A stretch of 5,567 bases of DNA from contig JAPYQV010000213.1 of assembly GCA_029937205.1 (NCBI GenBank), positions 1-5,567 on the forward strand, given 5' to 3'. Position numbers and translations under genes: made by a program. Positions 1 through 5,567 of the stretch are shown here, in pieces; within the stretch, counting starts at the first letter, position 1, and every line of letters starts with the position of its first letter. This stretch comes from Alphaproteobacteria bacterium. Lineage in GTDB: Bacteria > Pseudomonadota > Alphaproteobacteria > UBA828. The notes beneath the pieces are model-generated. The model was not told where the DNA came from, ran no database searches, and worked only from the letters and a program-made list of their open reading frames with translations.

Positions 1-67
1 GGACGATTCTCGTGCCGCTTCAGATGGCCGAGAATTTATTACATTTGCCCATGGTCCAACTGGCGGT

Positions 68-72
68 GAGGA
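68..72 (+). promoter_or_regulatory. Ribosome binding site deciding the OmpA lipoprotein start
   Basis: GAGGA sits five bases before the ATG at 78 and eight before the second ATG at 81. No comparable Shine-Dalgarno sequence can be placed for the upstream GTG at 12, which lies too close to the window edge. Together with the signal peptide that begins at this point, it supports starting translation at 78 or 81. Confidence 0.6.
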
Positions 73-77
73 CAAGA

Positions 78-1088
78 ATGATGCGTAATTTCATGACCGT
101 CGGCGCGGCGACCCTGATGGCGGGCTTATTTCTCACCGCTTGCACAAACAACATCGAATCAACACGAAATCTTTCCACAATGGGAGAGGGATTCTCGCCG
201 CAACTGGCTGAAAATTATCGCGAACTGACGCTCTTCGAGGCAGATCAAATGTATGATTGGCCTGACGCGTGGCTATTCGCGGACAAGGCGCTCGCAGCCT
301 CTCGCGGCATGGTGCCCGCGCCGGAAAGGGTCGCGGATTGGCACATACCCGAAAATCAGATTCCCGGCCTCAAACGCGCACGGGCCGATCTCGTCTCCGC
401 CATTGATGCCGGATTTGCCCGGCAGCACCCGGTTCAAGCGGCGATAGCGCAAACGTCATTCGATTGTTGGATAGAGCAGCTCGAAGAAGGCTGGCAACTT
501 GACCATATCGAAAAGTGCCGTAGCGCATATGAATCTGCACTCAACAATTGGCATGTGCGGCAGATTACCAGCCAGGTAATTCCGGAATTTCCGCCGGCGC
601 CGAGCGAGCCGGTGAAATATCTCAAAGAGCCTGAGGCGCGCCGGAGCGCCTGTGTTCCCGCCGCGCAGCCGGTTGCTGACCAATCTGCCCGACGTTTCCG
701 GGTGCAATTCGCGCATGACAGCGCGGTGTTGGATAGCGCCGCCGGTGAAACACTTGAAGTCGGTGCAGAGTTGGTGCGCGGCGGTGAAGTCGATGAGATT
801 TTTGTCGAAGGCCATGCCGACCGGTCCGGCGCCTCTGAGCATAATTTGAGGCTCTCCATGAAACGCGCCCTGGCAGTTTGGGATCAACTTATCGCGCGCG
901 GCGTCTCACCGCACTACATTTGGATTGGTCCGAGAGGCGAAGCCATGCCCGAGACCGCCACCGTGGACGGCGAGAAGAATGCGGATAATCGCCGGGTGCT
1001 GGTTTTTCTCGAAGCACCTCTCGGGAGTGAAATGATTTCGCACGAGGGCTGCGCGGAGCCTTTCCACACGACAGATATTGCCTCATAG
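78..1088 (+). CDS. OmpA-family outer-membrane lipoprotein
   Basis: Predicted lipid-anchored envelope protein of 336 residues that holds peptidoglycan through a C-terminal OmpA-like domain. The start at 78 is preferred over the upstream in-frame GTG at 12, because it puts a signal peptide at the N-terminus: MMRN, a hydrophobic stretch, then a lipobox L-T-A-C with the lipidated cysteine at residue 22. A GAGGA ribosome binding site lies at 68-72. The residue after the cysteine is Thr, not Asp, which favours outer-membrane sorting. Residues 23-165 form an N-terminal domain I cannot assign, with two cysteines at 130 and 147 that could form a disulfide. A proline-rich linker spans about 169-178. 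The OmpA-like domain is about 206-312, with the GHADRSG motif (Asp248) and a terminal NRRV (Arg306); in this family such Asp and Arg residues bind diaminopimelate. A tail of about 24 residues follows. Domain assignment is secure; the specific role is unknown. Confidence 0.9.
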   Translation: MMRNFMTVGAATLMAGLFLTACTNNIESTRNLSTMGEGFSPQLAENYRELTLFEADQMYDWPDAWLFADKALAASRGMVPAPERVADWHIPENQIPGLKRARADLVSAIDAGFARQHPVQAAIAQTSFDCWIEQLEEGWQLDHIEKCRSAYESALNNWHVRQITSQVIPEFPPAPSEPVKYLKEPEARRSACVPAAQPVADQSARRFRVQFAHDSAVLDSAAGETLEVGAELVRGGEVDEIFVEGHADRSGASEHNLRLSMKRALAVWDQLIARGVSPHYIWIGPRGEAMPETATVDGEKNADNRRVLVFLEAPLGSEMISHEGCAEPFHTTDIAS

Positions 1089-1129
1089 ACCCCACCGTCT
1101 CGACCCTATCGCTATCGCAGCATTGGGCT

Positions 1130-1138
1130 TGGTATAAT
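1130..1138 (+). promoter_or_regulatory. Extended -10 promoter (TGGTATAAT) for the hydrolase gene
   Basis: The sequence TGG-TATAAT combines a perfect -10 hexamer (1133-1138) with an upstream TGn element. No good -35 hexamer lies at the expected distance (about 1110-1115), which is typical of extended -10 promoters. Transcription would begin around 1145, leaving a leader of about 35 bases before the ATG at 1180. This suggests the hydrolase has its own transcript, separate from the lipoprotein gene ending at 1088. Predicted from sequence only. Confidence 0.55.
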
Positions 1139-1168
1139 GGTGCCGCTTGTAAGGAAACGACTTCGATC

Positions 1169-1175
1169 GAGGAGG
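1169..1175 (+). promoter_or_regulatory. Strong ribosome binding site of the hydrolase
   Basis: GAGGAGG is close to a perfect anti-16S match and ends four bases before the ATG at 1180. This supports that start, although the spacing is short. The in-frame ATG at 1198 would be 22 bases away, too far for this site. Confidence 0.65.
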
Positions 1176-1179
1176 CGCC

Positions 1180-2322
1180 ATGCTGTCGCCCACCCGTATG
1201 CATACGCTAGCGCTTGCGCTCAAACGCCGAATTCGGCGAAATTTGGGTGTGCCCCACGATCCCTATCCTTCGCCTCCAGAAGGTGTCCATTTGAGTCCGA
1301 GCGCGCGCCATTTTCATGATTATGGCGCCGCGCCGTTGCGCTTGTCATGGCAGAATTGCGAGAGTGAAAATGCCACCGAGTGGCAACGGAATGCACGCGC
1401 CAAATTGGCTGAACTGAGCGGTTATTGCAAACCTGAGCAAACCCCGGAGGCGCGGCATGAGACAACTCACAAAATCGCAAACGATCTAATCCGGAAAAGT
1501 AGTTATCTCCGAATGGGCGGCGGACGCGACATTCCTGTTCATTTGATTTTTGATACAACGCTGTCTGGGCCGTTGCCGGTGATGATCTGCCTGCAAGGGA
1601 CGAACTCCGGTATTCACCTCAGTTGGGGGGAAGTGCGTCTGCCGGCCGATGTGGAGCGCATCGCGCGCGGCTCGCCGAACGCTCTTCAAGCGGCAGCGCG
1701 TGGCTATGTTGCGGTGGCGGTGGAGCAGTCCTGCTTTGGTGAGCGCCGCGAACGGAGCCTTGCAAAGCCGTCGCGCGACCCGTGCATTGATGCGGCCAAC
1801 CACGCCTTGTTGCTCGGCCGCACGCTTCTCGGTGAGCGAGTCGAGGATGTTTCCGCGGTGATCAATTGGCTGTACGGCGGGGGGCACGGATTAACGCTCG
1901 ATTTCCCCCGCCTGCATATCATGGGCAATTCCTCAGGCGGTACGACGGCGCTCTACAGTGGCGCACTCGATCTTCGCATTCAAGCTGCGCTGGTCGGCGG
2001 CAGCACAGGATATTTGCGCGATACGATTGGCCGGCGAAGTGACGCAAGTGGTCAAAATGTAATTCCGAGTATTCTCAATTGGCTGGAGATGGATGATATT
2101 CTTGCCCTCTTGGCGCCACGCCCGGTTCTGCTGTTTTCTGGCAAGGAAGACCATATTTGGCCCTACGCCGGAACCGAGGCCGTGGCGGAATCCGCCCGAG
2201 CGGTGTACCGCGCCCTTGGCACGCCCGACAATCTGCGGGCGGTACCGGCCGAAGGCGGACACCGCTATCACCCGGACGTGGCCTGGCCGGCGTTTGAGAC
2301 TTTGATGGCGGATGTTAACTGA
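1180..2322 (+). CDS. Alpha/beta hydrolase, acetyl-xylan-esterase / dienelactone-hydrolase type
   Basis: A 380-residue serine hydrolase, probably a cytoplasmic carboxylesterase since no signal peptide is seen. Residues 1-100 form an N-terminal extension rich in charged residues, with a W-Q-x-x-A-R-x-K-L segment at about 68-76 that is common in large esterases of this group. The hydrolase core starts near 110. The oxyanion-hole segment CLQGTNSG lies at 137-144. The nucleophile elbow is G249-N-S251-S-G253, with Ser251 as nucleophile. The acid is probably Asp324 in SGKEDHIWP, and the general base His361 in EGGHRYHP. All three members of the triad are therefore visible in the expected order. A CFGER motif near 185-189 also recurs in this group. 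The gene has its own extended -10 promoter and a strong ribosome binding site, and converges with the enolase-like gene. The natural substrate (acetylated sugar, lactone or other ester) cannot be told from sequence. Confidence 0.88.
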   Translation: MLSPTRMHTLALALKRRIRRNLGVPHDPYPSPPEGVHLSPSARHFHDYGAAPLRLSWQNCESENATEWQRNARAKLAELSGYCKPEQTPEARHETTHKIANDLIRKSSYLRMGGGRDIPVHLIFDTTLSGPLPVMICLQGTNSGIHLSWGEVRLPADVERIARGSPNALQAAARGYVAVAVEQSCFGERRERSLAKPSRDPCIDAANHALLLGRTLLGERVEDVSAVINWLYGGGHGLTLDFPRLHIMGNSSGGTTALYSGALDLRIQAALVGGSTGYLRDTIGRRSDASGQNVIPSILNWLEMDDILALLAPRPVLLFSGKEDHIWPYAGTEAVAESARAVYRALGTPDNLRAVPAEGGHRYHPDVAWPAFETLMADVN

Positions 2323-2460
2323 GGCCAGCGAGACGCTCGTTGCATGCGATAACTCGCGCGCTGAAAAATGCCTTCTTCATCGTCACGATTAGGCGCCACC
2401 CGTATTTGCAGACTAGATTCGATTCGAAGTTTAATCAGCTTCGCCAAGTAAGTTAGCGGT
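2323..2460. other. Convergent intergenic gap, no clear element
   Basis: This 138-base stretch separates the stop of the hydrolase from the stop of the minus-strand enolase-like gene. It is more AT-rich toward 2400-2450. I see no open frame with coding character and no hairpin followed by a T tract on either strand. A weak six-pair hairpin just after the hydrolase stop (2327-2341) has no U-rich tail. Transcription from both sides may end by Rho or outside the window. Confidence 0.5.
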
Positions 2461-3774
2461 CTAATGTGAGGCTTGAGTGGTTGGCCGCGTCATCCAACGA
2501 GGCGTGGAAAGGCGCGGTGTGCGCGCGTGAACACGCGCCAGCGCATCCTGAATGCGAAGTCCTTCGTTCCATTTCGCGGTGCGCTCGGAACGGGCCATTG
2601 AGCCAACTTTAATCTGGGTGGCGCCCCAGCCGACGGCCAAATGCATAATCGTCACATCCTCGCTTTCGCCGGATCGGGCAGAAATGATCGTGTCCCAGCC
2701 CGCCGCTTGCGCGGCGTCGAAGGCCTCGCGCGTGGCTGTAACGGTTCCGACCTGGTTGGGTTTGATCAGTGCGGCATTGCATGTTTTGGCGGCAGCCGAA
2801 GCGCGCACCCGCGCGGCGTTTGTGACGAGTCAATCATCTCCGACAACTTGAACATACGCCGGAACGGCGGCGCAAAATTCTGCGAGACCGCGCGAATCAT
2901 CTTCAGCAAGGGGGTCTTCGACCGAGACGATCGGGTATCGCTCTATCCACGCCAGTATTTGTTGAATGAATTCTGCCGCGCTGAGAATCTGGTCGTCGAG
3001 CGTCAAATGATAATGACCGTCTCGATAAAATTCCGATGCCGCGATGTCGAGGGCAATCGCAACCTCTTCGTACGGCCGAAAGCCGGCTCGCTCGATGGCG
3101 CGCACCAGCGTTTCGAGCGCGGCCTCATTGCTGTCAAACGCCGGCCAGAATCCGCCTTCATCCGCAACCCCGTGGCGATTGGATGTCTCCTCCATCACAG
3201 CCCCGGCGGCGTGATAGACTTCGGCAGCCATCGTCAGGGCATGTTCGAAATTCTCGGCTGCCGGGCAGACAACCATGAAGTCCTGTATATCGACGCGCCG
3301 CCCGGCATGGGCACCGCCGCCAAATATCTGAACTTCCGGATGCGGCAAGTGATCCTGCTTATCGCCACCGAGATATCCATATAACGCTGAACCCTCAGCC
3401 GACGCACTTGCCCAGAGTACAGCCATCGACACGGCAATCGTGGCGTTGCCGCCAAGGCGCGCCATTTGACCCGTCCCGTCGAGCGCCGTCAGCGCGGCGT
3501 AGACCGCTCTTAGGTCCGTTGCGTCATGCCCCGTCAGGTGCTTGGCAATCTCGCCGTTAATGTTGCCAATTGCGCGTTCTACACCGAAGCCGCCGAGCCG
3601 TTCCGCGCCGTCGCGCAATTCGATCGCTTCGTGGCGTCCGCGCGAAGCACCAGCAGGCGCAATCGCTCGGCCGATCGCGCCATTTACCAACTCAACGCTG
3701 GCCTCCACTGTTGGGCGGCCGCGTGAATCCCAGACGGCGCGGCTCCGGATGTTTTTAATGTTTGTGCCGGTCAT
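2461..3774 (-). pseudogene. Enolase paralogue interrupted by an in-frame TGA (codon 315)
   Basis: Homologue of phosphopyruvate hydratase (enolase), 437 codons from ATG at 3774 to TAG at 2461-2463, close to the usual 430. Both parts read in the same frame, interrupted only by TGA at 2830-2832, between GDD (312-314) and LVTN (316-319), where enolases have one extra residue (GDD-x-[LF]VTN). Visible features: the N-terminal lid loop with Ser44, FGGGAHAG (His156), metal ligands Asp243, Glu286 and Asp313, Glu206 in DEGG, catalytic Lys338 in IKPNQ, Arg367-Ser368, and Lys389. Two residues differ from glycolytic enolase: Asp165 replaces Glu168, and Ala366 replaces His373 (yeast numbering). Termination at 315 would remove Lys338 and Lys389, so the 314-residue product should be inactive. 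The ATG overlaps the kinase stop (ATGA), so translation is probably coupled. Glycolytic enolase is presumably encoded elsewhere. Nonsense mutation, sequence error or readthrough are all possible. Confidence 0.87.
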
Positions 3775-4758
3775 AAAGAAGAAGTTCCGTCGGCGATGGC
3801 GTTACGCCACTTGTTTGCCAGTTGCTTGAGATTTTTGGGCGGCGCGATGAGGTTAAGACGTGCAAATTGGCGGGTTGTGGCTTTGTCCGCCTCGTTCAGA
3901 TAGGTGACCGGAGATTTGCCGTCGACCCGCGCCAACAGCAGGGCCGGAATGAGGTGGCCGGCACGTGTTTCCAGTGCGTCTTTGGGCTCCCACGAAATGC
4001 CTGACATATAGCTCTCTGCAAGACATCTGTAGCTTTCGAGCAAGCTATGAATTGAGTCCCGGCGCGCCATGCATTTCAACAGCAGGTGATTGAGGCAAAA
4101 TGCAATGTCGAATGCCGGGTCGCCATACACCGCGCATTCTGCATCGAGAAACACCGGTCCCGCCGGCCCGACCAGAATATTCTTGGGGCTCACATCGCCA
4201 TGGATCAATGTGCGACGCGTCTCCAGAGTGATTTGGGCAAGTTCCCGCAATCGCTGTGATGAGGTAAGGATCGATTCGCAACGCCCGAAACAGATCGTCA
4301 TGGCCAAAATCAGCGGCCAATTTAGGGCTATCGGCGCTGGCGGCATGCATGCGTGCCAGCTGCGTGCCAATTTCTGCCGCAAAATCGATGTCCACGTCTC
4401 CCGACATTAGCCGGCTTATCCAAGTCGGGTAAGTTCCCGGATCAAAATAGGTCATGGCGAATAGCGAGGCCGCGCGATCCTCGGAAATGACACGCGGCAC
4501 CGTGCCGGGCATGAGAGCGCCAGTCGTACGCATCCAAGTGGCTTCAATCGAGTTGCGCTCGACAGATGCTAGCCATTTCGCATCCACGCGAAGCTGGCGC
4601 CGGGCCTGTTTGACACAGATTGCACCTGGTGGCGTATCCACTCTCCATATGTCTGACGATACGCCGCCGCTCAGAGGATGAAATGCCGCCTCTCTTGGGT
4701 CTTTTATCAAGCCCATTTTCTGAAGCGATTGGGTTATCGTTTCGATTTGTGGCAACAT
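3771..4758 (-). pseudogene. APH/choline-kinase-fold phosphotransferase with a frameshift
   Basis: Small-molecule kinase of the aminoglycoside phosphotransferase / choline kinase superfamily, about 328 residues once two overlapping frames are joined. The first frame (ATG at 4758) carries the nucleotide loop LSGGVSSDIWRVD (29-41), the ATP-binding Lys50 in ICVKQA, a likely partner Glu72, and the helix GTQLARMHA (131-139), and stays convincing up to R-I-D-P-Y (161-165, ending at 4264). The second frame takes over at about 4262 and holds the catalytic HGDVSPKN (4202-4179) and the magnesium motif LDAE, followed by YGDPAFDIAFCLNHLL, and ends at TGA 3773-3771. Total length is 988 bases, not a multiple of three, so one extra base (or two missing, or a larger out-of-frame deletion) explains the break. 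Without repair the protein lacks its catalytic loop. Its stop overlaps the enolase-like start. I infer phosphorylation of a hydroxylated acid that the enolase paralogue then processes; the substrate is unknown. Confidence 0.85.
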
Positions 4759-4852
4759 GGCGAAAGAATCTTCTGGTGATTGTGTTCAAGCGGCCAATAG
4801 TGTATTGTATACAAGATAAATACAACATATTAAATCGAGCCCAGCCATAAAT
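4759..4852. promoter_or_regulatory. Divergent promoter region between kinase and GntR regulator
   Basis: This 94-base AT-rich region must contain the promoters of both the leftward kinase-enolase pair and the rightward regulator. On the plus strand, TTGTAT at 4805-4810 and TATTAA at 4828-4833 are 17 bases apart and could act as weak -35 and -10 boxes for the regulator. On the minus strand, TACAAT or TACACT within the operator area could be a -10 for the kinase. In either case the palindrome at 4805-4814 would overlap promoter elements, fitting repression of both directions by one bound protein. Neither start codon has a strong Shine-Dalgarno sequence. The hexamers are weak, so their exact placement is tentative. 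Confidence 0.5.
4805..4814. promoter_or_regulatory. Probable GntR operator, perfect palindrome TTGTATACAA
   Basis: TTGTATACAA is its own reverse complement and lies midway between the two divergent start codons, 43 bases before the regulator and about 50 before the kinase. GntR proteins of the FadR/FCD group commonly bind short palindromes with a central GT-N-AC or GTATAC core, which this matches. A degenerate site of the same form, TTGTGTTCAA, lies at 4780-4789, with centres 25 bases apart. The natural ligand would be a substrate or intermediate of the kinase-enolase pathway; this is inference. Confidence 0.65.
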
Positions 4853-5518
4853 ATGCCCGTGTCGGAAATACTGAATAAATCGGAAAATTTGGCCGAACGG
4901 ACCTATCGCCAAATCGAGGAACTGCTTGTCACGCTGCAATTGCAGCCGGGCATGATTGTTTCAGAAGGGGATTTGGCGAGCCGATTTGGTGTGAGTCGGA
5001 CGCCTGTACGTGAGGCCCTCCAGCGGCTTGCGCGCGGCGGCCTAATTCGGGTGATGCCGAAACGCGGCTTGCTGGTTACCGAGATCGATATTCAGAAGCA
5101 GCTGCGCATGCTGGAGCTTCGCCGTGAGGTAGAGCGGCTGATCGCGCGCCGCGCGGCACGCCTGGCAAGCCCCGAAGAACGTCAAGAATTATGTCGCATC
5201 GCCAAAGATATGGCTGCGGCCGGGCGTGCGGACGATCAGGACGCCTTCACTTCGGTAGATCGAAGATTGAATCGCTTGGTTGCCGAATGCGGCCGAAACG
5301 AGTTCGCGACCGAGGCCATGGAGCAAGTACAGGGTCTATCGCGCCGTTTCTGGTATTGCCATCAACAGCGCTTCGCCGATGTCGCGACTTCCTCATCCCT
5401 GCACCAGGCATTGGCGGTGGAAATAGCTGGCGGAGACGAGGGAGCGGCTGGCCGCGCCAGCGATACCTTGCTCGATTATGTTGAATCCTTCACGCGGGCA
5501 GTTCTAGACAAATCCTAA
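4853..5518 (+). CDS. GntR-family (FadR/FCD) transcriptional regulator
   Basis: A 221-residue DNA-binding regulator, intact from ATG at 4853 to TAA at 5516-5518. Residues about 12-78 form the winged helix-turn-helix: LAERTYRQIEELL, then PGMIVSEGDLASRFGVSRTPVREALQRL with the recognition helix near 49-60, then the wing with KRGLLVTEID. Residues about 85-215 form an all-helical FCD ligand-binding domain. Most FCD domains bind a metal through an Asp and three His; here Asp136 and His184 (SLHQALAVEI) are present, but the second ligand position is Asn140 (DRRLN) and the last helix offers Asp208 or Tyr209 in place of His. The metal site may be altered or absent. The divergent placement and the shared palindrome point to local control of the kinase-enolase pair and of itself. 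No good ribosome binding site precedes the ATG; GTG at 4859 is an alternative with no better support. Confidence 0.92.
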   Translation: MPVSEILNKSENLAERTYRQIEELLVTLQLQPGMIVSEGDLASRFGVSRTPVREALQRLARGGLIRVMPKRGLLVTEIDIQKQLRMLELRREVERLIARRAARLASPEERQELCRIAKDMAAAGRADDQDAFTSVDRRLNRLVAECGRNEFATEAMEQVQGLSRRFWYCHQQRFADVATSSSLHQALAVEIAGGDEGAAGRASDTLLDYVESFTRAVLDKS

Positions 5519-5543
5519 TTTGGAGCTAAATATTTGAAATAAT

Positions 5544-5567
5544 TGGTGGGCGCACACGGACTCGAAC
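5544..5567 (-). tRNA. 3' end of a tRNA gene, cut by the window edge
   Basis: Read on the minus strand, the last 24 bases give G53, a seven-base T-loop TTCGAGT, the T-stem strand CCGTG, the acceptor strand TGCGCCC, discriminator A and an encoded CCA. The canonical spacing of every element matches a tRNA 3' end. The missing 5' half should begin GGGCGCA and include CACGG before the T-loop. The anticodon lies outside the window, so the amino acid is not assigned. The gene converges on the GntR regulator, 25 bases beyond that gene's stop. Confidence 0.85.

Noticed and set aside
12..77. GTG at 12 as the start of the OmpA lipoprotein
   Set aside because: It would put 22 extra residues before the signal peptide; the ATG at 78 has a ribosome binding site and begins a canonical lipoprotein signal.
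2327..2341. Hairpin just after the hydrolase stop as an intrinsic terminator
   Set aside because: The stem is only six pairs with a wobble and a three-base loop, and no T tract follows.
2830..2832. TGA as selenocysteine, or as tryptophan under an alternative code
   Set aside because: The position holds a hydrophobic residue in enolases, not a redox-active one, and no SECIS-like hairpin was apparent just downstream. The other genes encode Trp with TGG, contain no internal TGA, and the hydrolase and kinase end in TGA.
2641..3384. A 247-codon plus-strand open frame opposite the enolase-like gene
   Set aside because: It lies wholly antisense to a clear enolase reading frame, has no recognisable motif and no ribosome binding site. 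GC-rich third positions readily create such shadows.
2461..3774. The enolase-like gene as the housekeeping eno
   Set aside because: Two active-site positions differ, the gene is interrupted, and it sits in a GntR-controlled pair with a kinase rather than in a usual eno context.
4255..4270. Programmed ribosomal frameshifting in the kinase
   Set aside because: No slippery heptamer, hungry codon or stop codon lies at the switch point (TAC-CTC-ATC-ACA), and kinases of this family are not known to use it.

Overview
The window reads as a moderately GC-rich proteobacterial chromosome segment. An alphaproteobacterium is my best guess, from the lipoprotein/OmpA architecture, the gene families and codon use, but there is no rRNA or other decisive marker. 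It holds five protein genes and the edge of a tRNA gene. No CRISPR array, insertion sequence or long repeat was seen.

Layout: (1) 78-1088 (+) encodes an OmpA-family outer-membrane lipoprotein. (2) 1180-2322 (+) encodes an alpha/beta hydrolase of the acetyl-xylan-esterase/dienelactone-hydrolase type, preceded by an extended -10 promoter and a strong ribosome binding site. (3) A 138-base convergent gap (2323-2460) shows no convincing terminator. (4) On the minus strand, a kinase of the aminoglycoside/choline-kinase fold (4758 to 3771) is followed by an enolase paralogue (3774 to 2461); the two overlap in an ATGA. (5) A GntR/FCD-type regulator (4853-5518, +) is divergent from that pair. The 94-base shared promoter region contains a perfect palindrome, TTGTATACAA, the probable operator. 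(6) The window ends inside a minus-strand tRNA gene whose 3' end, with encoded CCA, lies at 5544-5567.

The main point of interest is the GntR-kinase-enolase unit. The kinase and the enolase paralogue look like consecutive steps of one small pathway: phosphorylation of a hydroxy acid, then elimination of water from the phosphorylated product, under local GntR control. The enolase differs from glycolytic enolase at two active-site positions (the Glu168 equivalent is Asp, the His373 equivalent is Ala, yeast numbering), so it may use a substrate other than 2-phosphoglycerate.

Both enzyme genes are interrupted as given. The enolase has an in-frame TGA at codon 315, inside the conserved GDD-x-(L/F)VTN segment, and the kinase has a one-base frame change near 4262. 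The regulator is intact. Either the operon is decaying or the sequence has errors here; the bases alone do not decide.
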